DNA of 64,000 bases, taken from assembly GCA_963676865.2 (NCBI GenBank), contig CAXXSS010000001.1, positions 2,418,001 to 2,482,000 on the forward strand. The letters run 5' to 3'. Below, in pieces: positions 51,372 through 59,680 of this stretch; the first letter of the stretch is position 1; each line of letters opens with the position of its first letter. The stretch comes from JAAYUD01 sp963676865 (lineage in GTDB: Bacteria > Bacteroidota > Bacteroidia > Bacteroidales > Bacteroidaceae). Below the pieces are notes generated by a model. That model worked only from the letters and a program-made list of their open reading frames with translations. It was not told the DNA's origin and made no database searches. The position numbers and the translations under genes are program-made.

Positions 51372-52685
51372 ATGATAGATACTACTATATATCAAAATAA
51401 AAGTGCTGTATACTATACGCTGGGCTGTAAATTGAACTTCTCGGAAACATCAACCATTGGGAAAATATTGAAGGATGCCGGTTTTCATACGGCTCGGAGT
51501 GGAGAAAAAGTTGATGTCTGTGTCATTAATACTTGCTCGGTAACGGAAGTAGCTGATAAGAAAGGTCGTCAGGCTATTCATCGTATTGTGCGCCAACATC
51601 CTGAGGCTTTTGTGGTTGTCACGGGGTGTATGGCTCAGCTTCAGCCCGATGAGGTAGCTCATATAGAGGGGGTTGATGTTGTATTAGGTGCCGATCGGAA
51701 GAATGATATATTGAGTTACTTAAGTGATTTGCAAAAACGTCAAGGAGATATTGCCGTGACGCCGACGAAAGACATCCGTGCTTTCGTACCATCGTGTTCT
51801 CGCGGTAATCGCACACGCTATTTTTTGAAAATTCAAGATGGCTGTGATTATTATTGTACTTATTGTACTATCCCTTTTGCTCGGGGACGAAGTCGTAATC
51901 CGAGTATCGTTTCTTTGTTGGATCAAGCTCAAGGCGTGGTTGCTGATGGTGGAAAGGAAATTGTTCTCACTGGTGTTAATATGGGTGACTTCGGGCAGTC
52001 CACGGGTGAGACGTTTGCCGACTTGGTGAGAGCGCTTGATGAAGTAGAAGGAATTGAAAGATATCGAATTTCATCATTAGAGCCAGATTTGCTTCATGAT
52101 GAAACGATTGATTTTGTATCCCATTCGCGTCGCTTTATGCCTCATTTCCATATTCCGCTTCAATCGGGATCTGACGCAGTGCTCAAATTGATGCGTCGCC
52201 GTTATGATAAGGCATTGTTTGCCGAAAAAGTACAACGTATTAAAGACGAAATACCTGATGCTTTCATTGGAGTAGATGTGATTGTTGGTACTCGTGGTGA
52301 AACAGATGAACTATTTGAAGAGAGTTTTGAATTTATAGAGAGTTTGGATGTAACGCAGCTCCACGTTTTTAGTTATTCGGAACGTCCGGGAACTCAAGCG
52401 TTGAAGATAGACTATGTGGTACCTCCGCAAGTGAAACATATACGCAGTCAGCGACTTATGGAGTTGTCTGATATGAAATTAAAAGCGTTTTATCGGCGTC
52501 ATATTGGTATGACAATGCCTGTTTTGGTGGAGAAACCGAAAAAAGGAATGCCTACCCATGGTTTTACTCCCAATTATATAAGGGTAGAAATGGAAAATGC
52601 AGAACAATTGAATAACCAAATAGTGCAAGTTAGTATGGGCGAAATGAATGAAGAGCAGACAGCACTAAAGGGGCTTATTTTGTAG
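51372..52685 (+). CDS. mtaB: tRNA t6A37 methylthiotransferase
   Basis: MtaB is a radical-SAM enzyme that adds a methylthio group to t6A at tRNA position 37. From the ATG at 51372 the protein begins MIDTTIYQNKSAVYYTLGCK (437 residues). The N-terminal UPF0004 domain has cysteines in TLGCKLN, NTCSVT and TGCMAQL for the second [4Fe-4S] cluster. The radical-SAM cluster motif is 'KIQDGCDYYCTYCTIPFARG', CxxxCxxC. A TRAM-like C-terminal domain closes it. The -7 box TAACTTTG (51359-51366) ends only 5 bp before this ATG, so the message may be leaderless. Confidence 0.93.
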   Translation: MIDTTIYQNKSAVYYTLGCKLNFSETSTIGKILKDAGFHTARSGEKVDVCVINTCSVTEVADKKGRQAIHRIVRQHPEAFVVVTGCMAQLQPDEVAHIEGVDVVLGADRKNDILSYLSDLQKRQGDIAVTPTKDIRAFVPSCSRGNRTRYFLKIQDGCDYYCTYCTIPFARGRSRNPSIVSLLDQAQGVVADGGKEIVLTGVNMGDFGQSTGETFADLVRALDEVEGIERYRISSLEPDLLHDETIDFVSHSRRFMPHFHIPLQSGSDAVLKLMRRRYDKALFAEKVQRIKDEIPDAFIGVDVIVGTRGETDELFEESFEFIESLDVTQLHVFSYSERPGTQALKIDYVVPPQVKHIRSQRLMELSDMKLKAFYRRHIGMTMPVLVEKPKKGMPTHGFTPNYIRVEMENAEQLNNQIVQVSMGEMNEEQTALKGLIL

Positions 52686-52695
52686 AAAGATTGAC

Positions 52696-53592
52696 ATGAA
52701 GTCGAGATTAATATATATATTGGTATATGTCGGGATGTGGCTTTTTTCTTTGTTGCCTTTCCGACTATTGTATCTTTTTTCTGATATTAATTATTTCTTT
52801 GCATATTATATTATCCGTTATCGTCGCAGTGTGACGAGACAAAACCTTCGTAATTCATTTCCTCATCAATCGAAAGAGTGGATCAAGAAAGTTGAAAAGC
52901 GTTTTTATCACTATATCTGCGATTATTTATTGGAAGAAATTAAGCTGATGCATCTTTCGCTTCAAGAACTTGAACAGCGAATGGACTATATCAATAAAGA
53001 AGAATTTCTTCAGATGATAGACAAATATGGCGGTATCATATTGATGATCCCTCATTACGCTAACTTTGAATGGATTATCGGTATGGGCAGTATTATGCGA
53101 TCAGAAGATGTGCCTGTTCAAGTCTATAAACCGCTACATAACTTCTATCTGGATCGGCTTTTTAAGAAAATCCGTTCTAAATTTGGAGGATATAATGTGC
53201 CTAAGCATTCTACGGCTCGTGAAATCATAAAACTGAAAAAGCAGGGTACGAAAATGGCTGTTGGACTTATTACCGACCAGTCGCCCAATGTCTTTGAAGC
53301 TCATTATTGGACTACTTTTTTGAATCAAGAGACTGTCTTTATGGATGGTGCAGAGAAGATTGCAAAATTGATGAAGTTCCCTGTCTTTTATTGTTCGCTG
53401 ACGAAAAAGAAGAGAGGCTATTGTAGCGTAGAGTTCCAATTATTGACTGAATATCCCGAACGAACTGCCGATGGTGAAATCACTGAGCAGTTTGCACGGC
53501 GTGTAGAGCGAACAATCATAAACGAACCGGCTTATTGGTTCTGGTCTCATCGGCGCTGGAAACGCAAGCGTGAAGAGATAAAAAAAGGATAA
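52696..53592 (+). CDS. Lipid A-type (LpxL/HtrB family) acyltransferase
   Basis: This 298-residue membrane-anchored acyltransferase has a hydrophobic N-terminus (LIYILVYVGMWLFSLLPFRL). The HxxxxD/E catalytic motif is PHYANFEW (His, with Glu in place of Asp) near 115-122. Further down come 'MAVGLITDQSPNV' and 'YWFWSHRRWKRKREEIKKG' at the end, as in bacterial LpxL proteins. It should add a fatty acyl chain to lipid A. It lies 10 bp after mtaB and 21 bp before the glycosyltransferase, so it may form a transcript with both, alongside the window's LptD as a second LPS gene. Confidence 0.9.
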   Translation: MKSRLIYILVYVGMWLFSLLPFRLLYLFSDINYFFAYYIIRYRRSVTRQNLRNSFPHQSKEWIKKVEKRFYHYICDYLLEEIKLMHLSLQELEQRMDYINKEEFLQMIDKYGGIILMIPHYANFEWIIGMGSIMRSEDVPVQVYKPLHNFYLDRLFKKIRSKFGGYNVPKHSTAREIIKLKKQGTKMAVGLITDQSPNVFEAHYWTTFLNQETVFMDGAEKIAKLMKFPVFYCSLTKKKRGYCSVEFQLLTEYPERTADGEITEQFARRVERTIINEPAYWFWSHRRWKRKREEIKKG

Positions 53593-53613
53593 ATTAAAAG
53601 TTATCGCTTAGTT

Positions 53614-54639
53614 ATGGATAAAGTTGCAGTTGTTATATTGACATGGAATGGTTGTGCCATGCTAAAGAAATTTTTACCTTCCGTCATTGAGTATTCGAGA
53701 GGAGAAGGTGTTGAAATTTACATCGCCGATAATGGTTCGAAAGATGATACCGTGGCAATGTTGAAAAAAGAATTTCCAGATATACAACTTCTCTTACTCG
53801 ATAAAAATTATGGCTTTGCTGATGGCTATAATAAAGCTTTGCAAAGGATTGAAGCGCAATACGTGGTATTGCTTAATTCGGATGTCGAGATAAAACATCG
53901 GTGGCTTGAACCTCTAGTTGCATATATGGATATACATCCGGAGACAGCAGCTTGCCAGCCAAAGGTGTTGAGCTATCGCCAACCGCAGTCGTTTGAGTAT
54001 GCTGGAGCATCGGGTGGATTTATAGATCGTTATGGCTATCCGTTTTGCAGGGGAAGGATTTTCAAAACGCTTGAAACAGATACCGGACAATATGACGAAC
54101 CAATTTCAATCTTCTGGGCGACAGGAGCGGCACTTTTTATTCGTTTGGAGGATTATCGAAATGCGGGTGGACTTGATGGAAGCTTCTTTGCCCACATGGA
54201 AGAGATAGACTTGTGTTGGCGGCTTCGTTCTCGTGGCAGAAATATTGTTTGTATTCCTCAAAGTGTGGTTTATCATGTGGGGGGAGCAACACTGAAAAAG
54301 GAGAACCCTATGAAGACATTGCTTAATTTCCGCAATAACTTGATCATGCTTTATAAAAATATTCCTGATGATGCGACATTGGCAAAAGTGATGCGCATTC
54401 GTCGCTTTTGGGATATTGTGGCAGCATTGTCGTTTATGGTAAAAGGACATTATTCTAATGCCATGGCCGTGTTTAAGGCTCGTCGCCAGTTTTTGGAACG
54501 ATTTCATCGCTATGATGAGATGCGAGAAGAGAATAAGTCAAAATCTAAGCAGCCCGTTATTTCAGAGCAGTTTCAGAATAGCATACTAATGGAATACTTT
54601 TTATTTAGACATCGTACATTTAGCAAGCTCGGTTGGTAA
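53614..54639 (+). CDS. Family 2 glycosyltransferase
   Basis: This 341-residue cytoplasmic or peripheral membrane enzyme has the GT-A fold start VVILTWNGCAMLKKFLPSVI, the acidic 'VYIADNGSKDD'-like pair at 'IYIADNGSKDDTVAMLKKEF', 'GFADGYNKALQ' and the metal-binding VLLNSDVEIKHRWLEPL. Later 'FWATGAALFIRLEDYRNAGG' and 'HMEEIDLCWRLRSRGRNIVC' complete the family pattern. It resembles transferases that add rhamnose or other sugars to cell-surface glycans. The 3' end overlaps folB by 39 bp in the convergent direction. Confidence 0.9.
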   Translation: MDKVAVVILTWNGCAMLKKFLPSVIEYSRGEGVEIYIADNGSKDDTVAMLKKEFPDIQLLLLDKNYGFADGYNKALQRIEAQYVVLLNSDVEIKHRWLEPLVAYMDIHPETAACQPKVLSYRQPQSFEYAGASGGFIDRYGYPFCRGRIFKTLETDTGQYDEPISIFWATGAALFIRLEDYRNAGGLDGSFFAHMEEIDLCWRLRSRGRNIVCIPQSVVYHVGGATLKKENPMKTLLNFRNNLIMLYKNIPDDATLAKVMRIRRFWDIVAALSFMVKGHYSNAMAVFKARRQFLERFHRYDEMREENKSKSKQPVISEQFQNSILMEYFLFRHRTFSKLGW

Positions 54640-55020
54640 ACTATCAAAGCGATGACAATTCATTTCTATACCTGCCTCTTTCAAATCTGCACCCATAGGA
54701 GGATTACGTTTGGCCAACAAAATGTAGATGTTGCTTATTGTGGGTAGAGCTTCGAATAAATGATTGACAATACGGGCACTTACATGTTCTAAAAGCTGAG
54801 AAGGTATTTCCATTTCTTCTTTTATAATTTGGTATACTTCCGAATAACTGATGGTGTCTTTTAGATTGTCTGTGCAACACGCTTTTGTGATGTCGTATTC
54901 TAATTTAATATCAATACGAAAGTCATTGCCTATTTTTTGCTCTTGCGCCAATACGCCGTGGAAAGCATAAAAATGAATGTCGTGTAAGAATATATAGCTC
55001 TTTGAAATATTAAAATTCAT
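54601..55020 (-). CDS. folB: Dihydroneopterin aldolase
   Basis: FolB cleaves dihydroneopterin in folate synthesis. The 139 residues are slightly longer than the usual 120. The family start is SYIFLHDIHFYAFHGVLAQE, then 'FRIDIKLEYDITKACCTDNL', 'TISYSEVYQIIKEEMEIPSQ' and 'LLEHVSARIVNHLFEALPTI', ending with the family KRNPPMGADLKEAGIEM. It converges on the glycosyltransferase and shares 39 bp of coding DNA with it; the C-terminal extension is what creates the overlap. folC, its pathway partner, lies at 30.7 kb. Confidence 0.93.
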   Translation of the reverse strand: MNFNISKSYIFLHDIHFYAFHGVLAQEQKIGNDFRIDIKLEYDITKACCTDNLKDTISYSEVYQIIKEEMEIPSQLLEHVSARIVNHLFEALPTISNIYILLAKRNPPMGADLKEAGIEMNCHRFDSLPTELAKCTMSK

Positions 55021-55065
55021 TGTGTCTTAAATAACTGATATGTGTTCCCAAACAGATAAGTTGAT

Positions 55066-56205
55066 TTATTTGCTTGTTGAGAAAGCGTAAATTGTATTCC
55101 ATTGGTATCTTTGCCCTGGCTTTAATAAATTTGAAGGCCATTTGGATGATACATTTGATGCATCGGGGAAATCTTGGGGAGCAAGTACGATTCCGGCATG
55201 TTGGTTATATGTTATATTGTGTTTGCCTGTAATTGTTCCGTCTAACTGATTGCCCGAATAGAAGAATATTACAGGTTTATCCGTGAATATCTTCAATATA
55301 ATTCCTGAACGTTGAGAAAATAATTCTGCGCTTTTCTTATTAATATCTTCTTTGGTATAGAGTAAATAGTGGTGATTAAATCCATTTCCATACTTTAATT
55401 GGTCGTTCCATCCATCGTGAATATTCTTGTCTATTACGGTTTGTTTATGAAAATCAAACGGGGTATTTGTCGCAGATGTTGTTTTCCCAGATGGTATTAA
55501 TGCCTTGTTGATAGGTAAAAAGTTCTTGGCATGAATCATGAGCTTTTCGTCCGTGCAAGGCAATGATGGATCGCCGCTCAAATTGAAATAAACGTGGCTA
55601 GAGAGGTTTATTAAGGTAGGACGATCCGTACCGGCGTCAAAAGAAATTTTTAGGGAATTGTCATCTGATAGTTTATAAGTTATAGAGCAGATCAAGTTAC
55701 CGGGGAAACCATCTTCACCGTCTTTAGATATGTAAGTAAGTACTAATTTCTGATCGCCCAGTTGCTGTGCATCGAATACTTTGTATTGAAAACCATTTGC
55801 ATTATCTTTATCGTTCAGCTCGACAGCATTTTTAGCTGGATGATAGTTCATGTGTCGGCTATGCACTCCGCCGATAAATCGTCCGACTACTGCACCAAAA
55901 TCGGACATGTGGTGCAAGTAACTACCGATGGAATCAAATCCCAATACGACATCTTGTAGTTTTCTTTTTTTATCCGGAACCATAACAGAAACAATCCTTC
56001 CCCCATAATTGGTGATGCAAACTTCCATTCCATTCTTATTGGATAAAACGTATAATCCAACGGTTTTTCCGTCAACAATTGTCTGGAAGTTCTTCGTCTT
56101 TAATCCAGAACGAGTCGTTGATGGTCTGTCACCACAGCTCATCAGTATGAGAGGAAGCAGCAGTATCCAAAATGTCCATCGTTTCATCATGACGTTTTTC
56201 AGCAT
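55066..56205 (-). CDS. Aldose 1-epimerase (galactose mutarotase), lipoprotein
   Basis: This 379-residue enzyme interconverts sugar anomers. It has a lipoprotein signal (WTFWILLLPLILMSC), so it probably acts at the outer membrane or in the periplasm. Family markers are 'ITNYGGRIVSVMVPDKKRKL', 'LGFDSIGSYLHHMSDFGAVV', 'GRFIGGVHSRHMNYHPAKNA', 'HVYFNLSGDPSLPCTDEKLM' with the catalytic histidine nearby, and 'HHYLLY' and 'AGIVLAPQDFPDASN' near the C-terminus, where the catalytic Glu is usually found; in this protein that position is best checked by alignment. ATGs at 56190 and 56187 are alternative starts before MKRW. Confidence 0.85.
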   Translation of the reverse strand: MLKNVMMKRWTFWILLLPLILMSCGDRPSTTRSGLKTKNFQTIVDGKTVGLYVLSNKNGMEVCITNYGGRIVSVMVPDKKRKLQDVVLGFDSIGSYLHHMSDFGAVVGRFIGGVHSRHMNYHPAKNAVELNDKDNANGFQYKVFDAQQLGDQKLVLTYISKDGEDGFPGNLICSITYKLSDDNSLKISFDAGTDRPTLINLSSHVYFNLSGDPSLPCTDEKLMIHAKNFLPINKALIPSGKTTSATNTPFDFHKQTVIDKNIHDGWNDQLKYGNGFNHHYLLYTKEDINKKSAELFSQRSGIILKIFTDKPVIFFYSGNQLDGTITGKHNITYNQHAGIVLAPQDFPDASNVSSKWPSNLLKPGQRYQWNTIYAFSTSK

Positions 56206-56222
56206 TGAGGTTGTATGATTTC

Positions 56223-56609
56223 TTATTCTTCTTCCATATTGAGATTCGATTCTCCGCCTCCAGTATCGAATTTCTCTATATCTTTTTTGTCGAATAGGCA
56301 GAAAACGTGATGTAAAAGTCCAATACTTACTACTACTTTATCCTTACCATAGCGTACTGTGCCAAGCGAAAAGATGTAGTAGTTGTTTATGGTTACTACG
56401 TTAGCTACTGCTGCATCAACAAATTTTGTTATGGCTCCCTCGCCTAATGTTGCTATACCAGTGGCAGATGCCACACTGTCATTCTTAATGATGTTTACCA
56501 CTTTATCAGTAATGGCATTTTGATGGGCGCTTTTGTCGGGGCAGGTCATTATAATGCCGAACACGGCAACGAGCACCACAAGTAGTATTAATACTCCTTT
56601 GTTACTCAT
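56223..56609 (-). CDS. DUF4359-type membrane protein
   Basis: This 128-residue protein has one N-terminal membrane segment (VLILLVVLVAVFGIIMTC) and a beta-rich C-terminal domain 'YYIFSLGTVRYGKDKVVVSI' typical of DUF4359, whose function is unknown. It is downstream of the zinc-ribbon membrane protein on the same strand with a 9-bp gap, and the two are probably co-expressed. The acidic C-terminus ends NLNMEEE. Confidence 0.75.
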   Translation of the reverse strand: MSNKGVLILLVVLVAVFGIIMTCPDKSAHQNAITDKVVNIIKNDSVASATGIATLGEGAITKFVDAAVANVVTINNYYIFSLGTVRYGKDKVVVSIGLLHHVFCLFDKKDIEKFDTGGGESNLNMEEE

Positions 56610-56618
56610 TGCTCCTTT

Positions 56619-58121
56619 TTAGTTAGATGACGAAATTTTGCGTAGACCGAGAGATGATATCTTCATAAAATTGTCGACCTCAAAATTTACACCGTAATTA
56701 ACGAATGTTTCGCCTGGCTCTGTACGCTCTATCTTTTCATCTACCGTACAAGTTACCGCATACGAATATTGCCCATCAGAGAGTTGTTTCTTTGCAATCT
56801 TTAAGTCGTTATTTACAGTGAAAGAAATAGCTGTCATATCTGTAGCATGCATCTGGTTCATGAAAGCTAAAACATGAGCTTTTGTCGCATTTCGTTTATT
56901 AAGGAATTTAGTCATAGTGGATTCGACACTTGATAGCAGTTGTCCTTCGTCTTTGGTAGCAATACCGTTAAAAAATTGACTGATGACGTTAGATATTTGA
57001 TTCTGTTCGTTAGCGGAAACTTCCAAGTCTTTCAGCTGACTTGATTTTTGTTGAGCTTCACTAAAATATTTGCCGTTTGGAAAATCAGTCATATATTGAG
57101 CATAAGCTTCTGGCTTATTGATATTAGAAGCATCCACCCAGCTTAACGAATCGAGCTTTGTTTTGGCCTGAGTCGCACAAACACCATTTGGATATTTGGC
57201 TAAGAATGCTTTAACTGCATATTTGTCTACCGAACTGGAAACACTGGCCCAATCTGTCAGCTCTGTACTCAGCTTATCATATAGAGCTTTGGCCTCTACA
57301 TAATGTTTGCCGTGGGGATATTCGGCTAGATATGCTTGATAATCATTTAGGTTGGTCGAGGTTTGTAGCTTGTCCCATGCGTCATCTTCTGCCTTTATGC
57401 TGCTGAAAAAATAGAAAGCAGTTCCTATAATAATGAGAGCTATTACGGAGATAATACTAATGATCGTATTTCGTTTGACGCGCTTTTTCTTCTCTACTTT
57501 TTCATTCGCAATTTCTAAAAGATGCTTTATTTCAATATTCTCGGGATCGAAAGATCTTGCTTTCATAATTATTTCAACAGCTTCTTCAGGCTTATTCGCT
57601 TCAAGTAGCGCATTGGCTTTTTGTAATTGCTCTTTGATGATAGTAGAAAGAATTTGATCTTTTAGCACCTTGTATTTATCAGCGGAGTCGATAGCTATCA
57701 ATTTGTTGATAAGTGCCAATGCAGATACATTGTGCTTCTCTTCAAAAAGATGGTTCGCTTCATTGTATTTTTGCTCATAGATCTCTAATTTTGATTCTAT
57801 TTTCGATCTCAGCTCAATAAGCTCAGGATTATTAGTGTCTTCACTCAATGCTTTTTCTACATAATTGGCTGCTTGAGATATTTGTCCTGCGTTGAAAGCA
57901 TCAAAGGCTTTTTTGTAGAAAAAATCTTCGTTTGCTTTTTTTTCTTCTAATTTCTTGATGGGACAATGACATTTTGGACATTCGGCATAAGATTTCAATA
58001 CTACTTCTCCACACTCAGGACAATGATCTATATTGTCATTGATAGGACATCCGCAACCGGGACAATTGGCAGCAAGTTCGGAAACCGACTGGCCACATTC
58101 TGGACATTTTATAATAGCCAT
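56619..58121 (-). CDS. Double zinc-ribbon, TPR-like membrane protein
   Basis: This 500-residue protein begins with eight cysteines in four CxxC pairs (IKCPECGQ, ANCPGCG, DHCPECG, ECPKCH) within residues 6-53, giving two zinc ribbons, probably cytoplasmic. Helical repeats of TPR type follow at about 65-205 ('ADFYYKKAFDAFNAGQ'-like). One membrane segment lies at 219-239. The rest is periplasmic or outer, with three similar repeats of the form 'YLAEYPHGKHYVEAKALYDK' (about 265-365) and a C-terminal NTF2-like domain. The function is unknown; the architecture suggests an envelope-stress or sensing protein. It is paired with DUF4359. Confidence 0.78.
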   Translation of the reverse strand: MAIIKCPECGQSVSELAANCPGCGCPINDNIDHCPECGEVVLKSYAECPKCHCPIKKLEEKKANEDFFYKKAFDAFNAGQISQAANYVEKALSEDTNNPELIELRSKIESKLEIYEQKYNEANHLFEEKHNVSALALINKLIAIDSADKYKVLKDQILSTIIKEQLQKANALLEANKPEEAVEIIMKARSFDPENIEIKHLLEIANEKVEKKKRVKRNTIISIISVIALIIIGTAFYFFSSIKAEDDAWDKLQTSTNLNDYQAYLAEYPHGKHYVEAKALYDKLSTELTDWASVSSSVDKYAVKAFLAKYPNGVCATQAKTKLDSLSWVDASNINKPEAYAQYMTDFPNGKYFSEAQQKSSQLKDLEVSANEQNQISNVISQFFNGIATKDEGQLLSSVESTMTKFLNKRNATKAHVLAFMNQMHATDMTAISFTVNNDLKIAKKQLSDGQYSYAVTCTVDEKIERTEPGETFVNYGVNFEVDNFMKISSLGLRKISSSN

Positions 58122-58290
58122 ATTTCTTTTATTAATCTTTGATTATTACTTTGAAGCAAAAATAGTAAAAAGGAATTATAAATCGGCAATAAAAGACTTT
58201 TTTTTCGGTCTCTTGATTCGGATATTGGTATTATTTTGTACTTTTGCTACATTTAAAATCAATATTAACTAAATTGAATGGATAAGCTCT

Positions 58291-59004
58291 ATGACAAGAT
58301 TGAGTGTAAATGTTAATAAGATTGCGACTTTAAGGAATGCTCGTGGAGGAAATTTGCCTGATGTTCTGAAGGTGGCTCTTGATTGTGAAACATTTGGAGC
58401 GGAAGGAATAACAGTCCATCCTCGTCCAGACGAAAGGCATATACGTCGGGCTGATGTTTTTGAGTTGCGTCCTGAACTCCATACAGAATTCAATATAGAA
58501 GGTAACCCAACCTCTGAATTTATCGAATTGGTATTAGAAGTAAAACCTCACCAAGTGACTTTAGTGCCTGACGTTCCTGCGCAACTTACTTCGAATGTGG
58601 GGTGGGATACAAAAGCCAATCAGGAGTTCTTGAGTGAAATACTTGACCGTTTTAATCGTGCAGGGATCCGTACTTCCGTTTTTGTTAATGCCGATGTCGA
58701 AATGGTGAAATATGCTGCTAAAGCGGGGGCTGATAGGGTAGAACTTTATACCGGTCCGTATGCTGCCAAGTACGAAAAGGGACCCGAAGAGGCTATTGCT
58801 CCTTTTGTTGATGCTGCCAAGACGGCTCGAATCTGTGGTATTGGGTTGAATGCCGGGCATGACTTGAATCTGATTAATTTAGCCTATTTCCATCAAAATA
58901 TTCCTTGGCTTGACGAGGTGTCTATTGGACATGCGCTGATTTGCGATGCTTTATATTTAGGCTTGAAAGAAGCTATTGTGGAATATAAAAAATGTTTGCT
59001 CTGA
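58291..59004 (+). CDS. pdxJ: Pyridoxine 5'-phosphate synthase
   Basis: PdxJ makes pyridoxine 5'-phosphate from 1-deoxyxylulose 5-phosphate and amino-acetone phosphate. The 237 residues begin MTRLSVNVNKIATLRNARGG and include 'GITVHPRPDERHIRRADVFE', 'QVTLVPDVPAQLTSNVGWDT' and the C-terminal 'GIGLNAGHDLNLINLAYFHQ'. These cover the phosphate and catalytic-residue loops of the barrel. The product supplies PLP to enzymes such as the YggS-type protein in this window. ispD follows after 4 bp. Confidence 0.95.
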   Translation: MTRLSVNVNKIATLRNARGGNLPDVLKVALDCETFGAEGITVHPRPDERHIRRADVFELRPELHTEFNIEGNPTSEFIELVLEVKPHQVTLVPDVPAQLTSNVGWDTKANQEFLSEILDRFNRAGIRTSVFVNADVEMVKYAAKAGADRVELYTGPYAAKYEKGPEEAIAPFVDAAKTARICGIGLNAGHDLNLINLAYFHQNIPWLDEVSIGHALICDALYLGLKEAIVEYKKCLL

Positions 59005-59008
59005 TAGT

Positions 59009-59680
59009 ATGGATTCTTCTGTAATTATTGTAGCTGGAGGCAAAGGTATACGAATGGGGAAAACTATCCCGAAACAATTTTTGCCAATTGGTGGAAAACC
59101 TCTATTGATGCATACGATAGAAGCGTTCTATCGAGCTGATAGGAGTATTCGCATTGTTCTCGTTTTGCCTTCTGATCAACAAAATTACTGGAAATCGCTT
59201 TGTTTGCAATATGACTTTGTTATTGAACATACAATTGTTGAAGGGGGTGAAACTCGTTTTATGTCTGTTAGAAACGGTTTGAAACTTATTCCTCTTGAAG
59301 GAATTGTCGGTGTTCACGACGGTGTTCGACCTTTTGTTTCTCAGGATGTAATAAAACGTTGTTTTTGTGAGGCTCAAAGTCATGGGGCTGTAGTGCCGGT
59401 TATCGATGTGGTGGAAAGTGTTAGACAAATATCGTCTGAGGGTAGTGTTGCTATATGCCGCGATCAATATAAATTGGTACAAACGCCTCAGGTATTCGAT
59501 TCGGCTCTTCTGCACAAAGCATATAAACAGCCTTTTTGTTCTAATTTTACAGATGATGCTTCAGTGGTGGAGAACCTCGGAGAAAAGATATTTCTGACTG
59601 AGGGAAATAGAGAAAATATTAAAATAACAACGTCTTTTGATTTAATCATAGCTAATGCGCTGCTCGAATGTCCGATGTAA
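59009..59680 (+). CDS. ispD: 2-C-methyl-D-erythritol 4-phosphate cytidylyltransferase
   Basis: IspD attaches CMP to MEP in isoprenoid synthesis. From the ATG at 59009 the protein begins MDSSVIIVAGGKGIRMGKTI (223 residues), with the CTP-binding AGGKGxRMG motif followed by PKQFLPIGGKPLLMHTIEAF. The signature 'VGVHDGVRPFVS' carries the family aspartate, followed by 'FTDDASVVENLG' near the C-terminus. It starts 4 bp after pdxJ, both consuming deoxyxylulose- or MEP-type precursors, so the pair makes metabolic sense. recG starts within it by 13 bp. Confidence 0.93.
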   Translation: MDSSVIIVAGGKGIRMGKTIPKQFLPIGGKPLLMHTIEAFYRADRSIRIVLVLPSDQQNYWKSLCLQYDFVIEHTIVEGGETRFMSVRNGLKLIPLEGIVGVHDGVRPFVSQDVIKRCFCEAQSHGAVVPVIDVVESVRQISSEGSVAICRDQYKLVQTPQVFDSALLHKAYKQPFCSNFTDDASVVENLGEKIFLTEGNRENIKITTSFDLIIANALLECPM

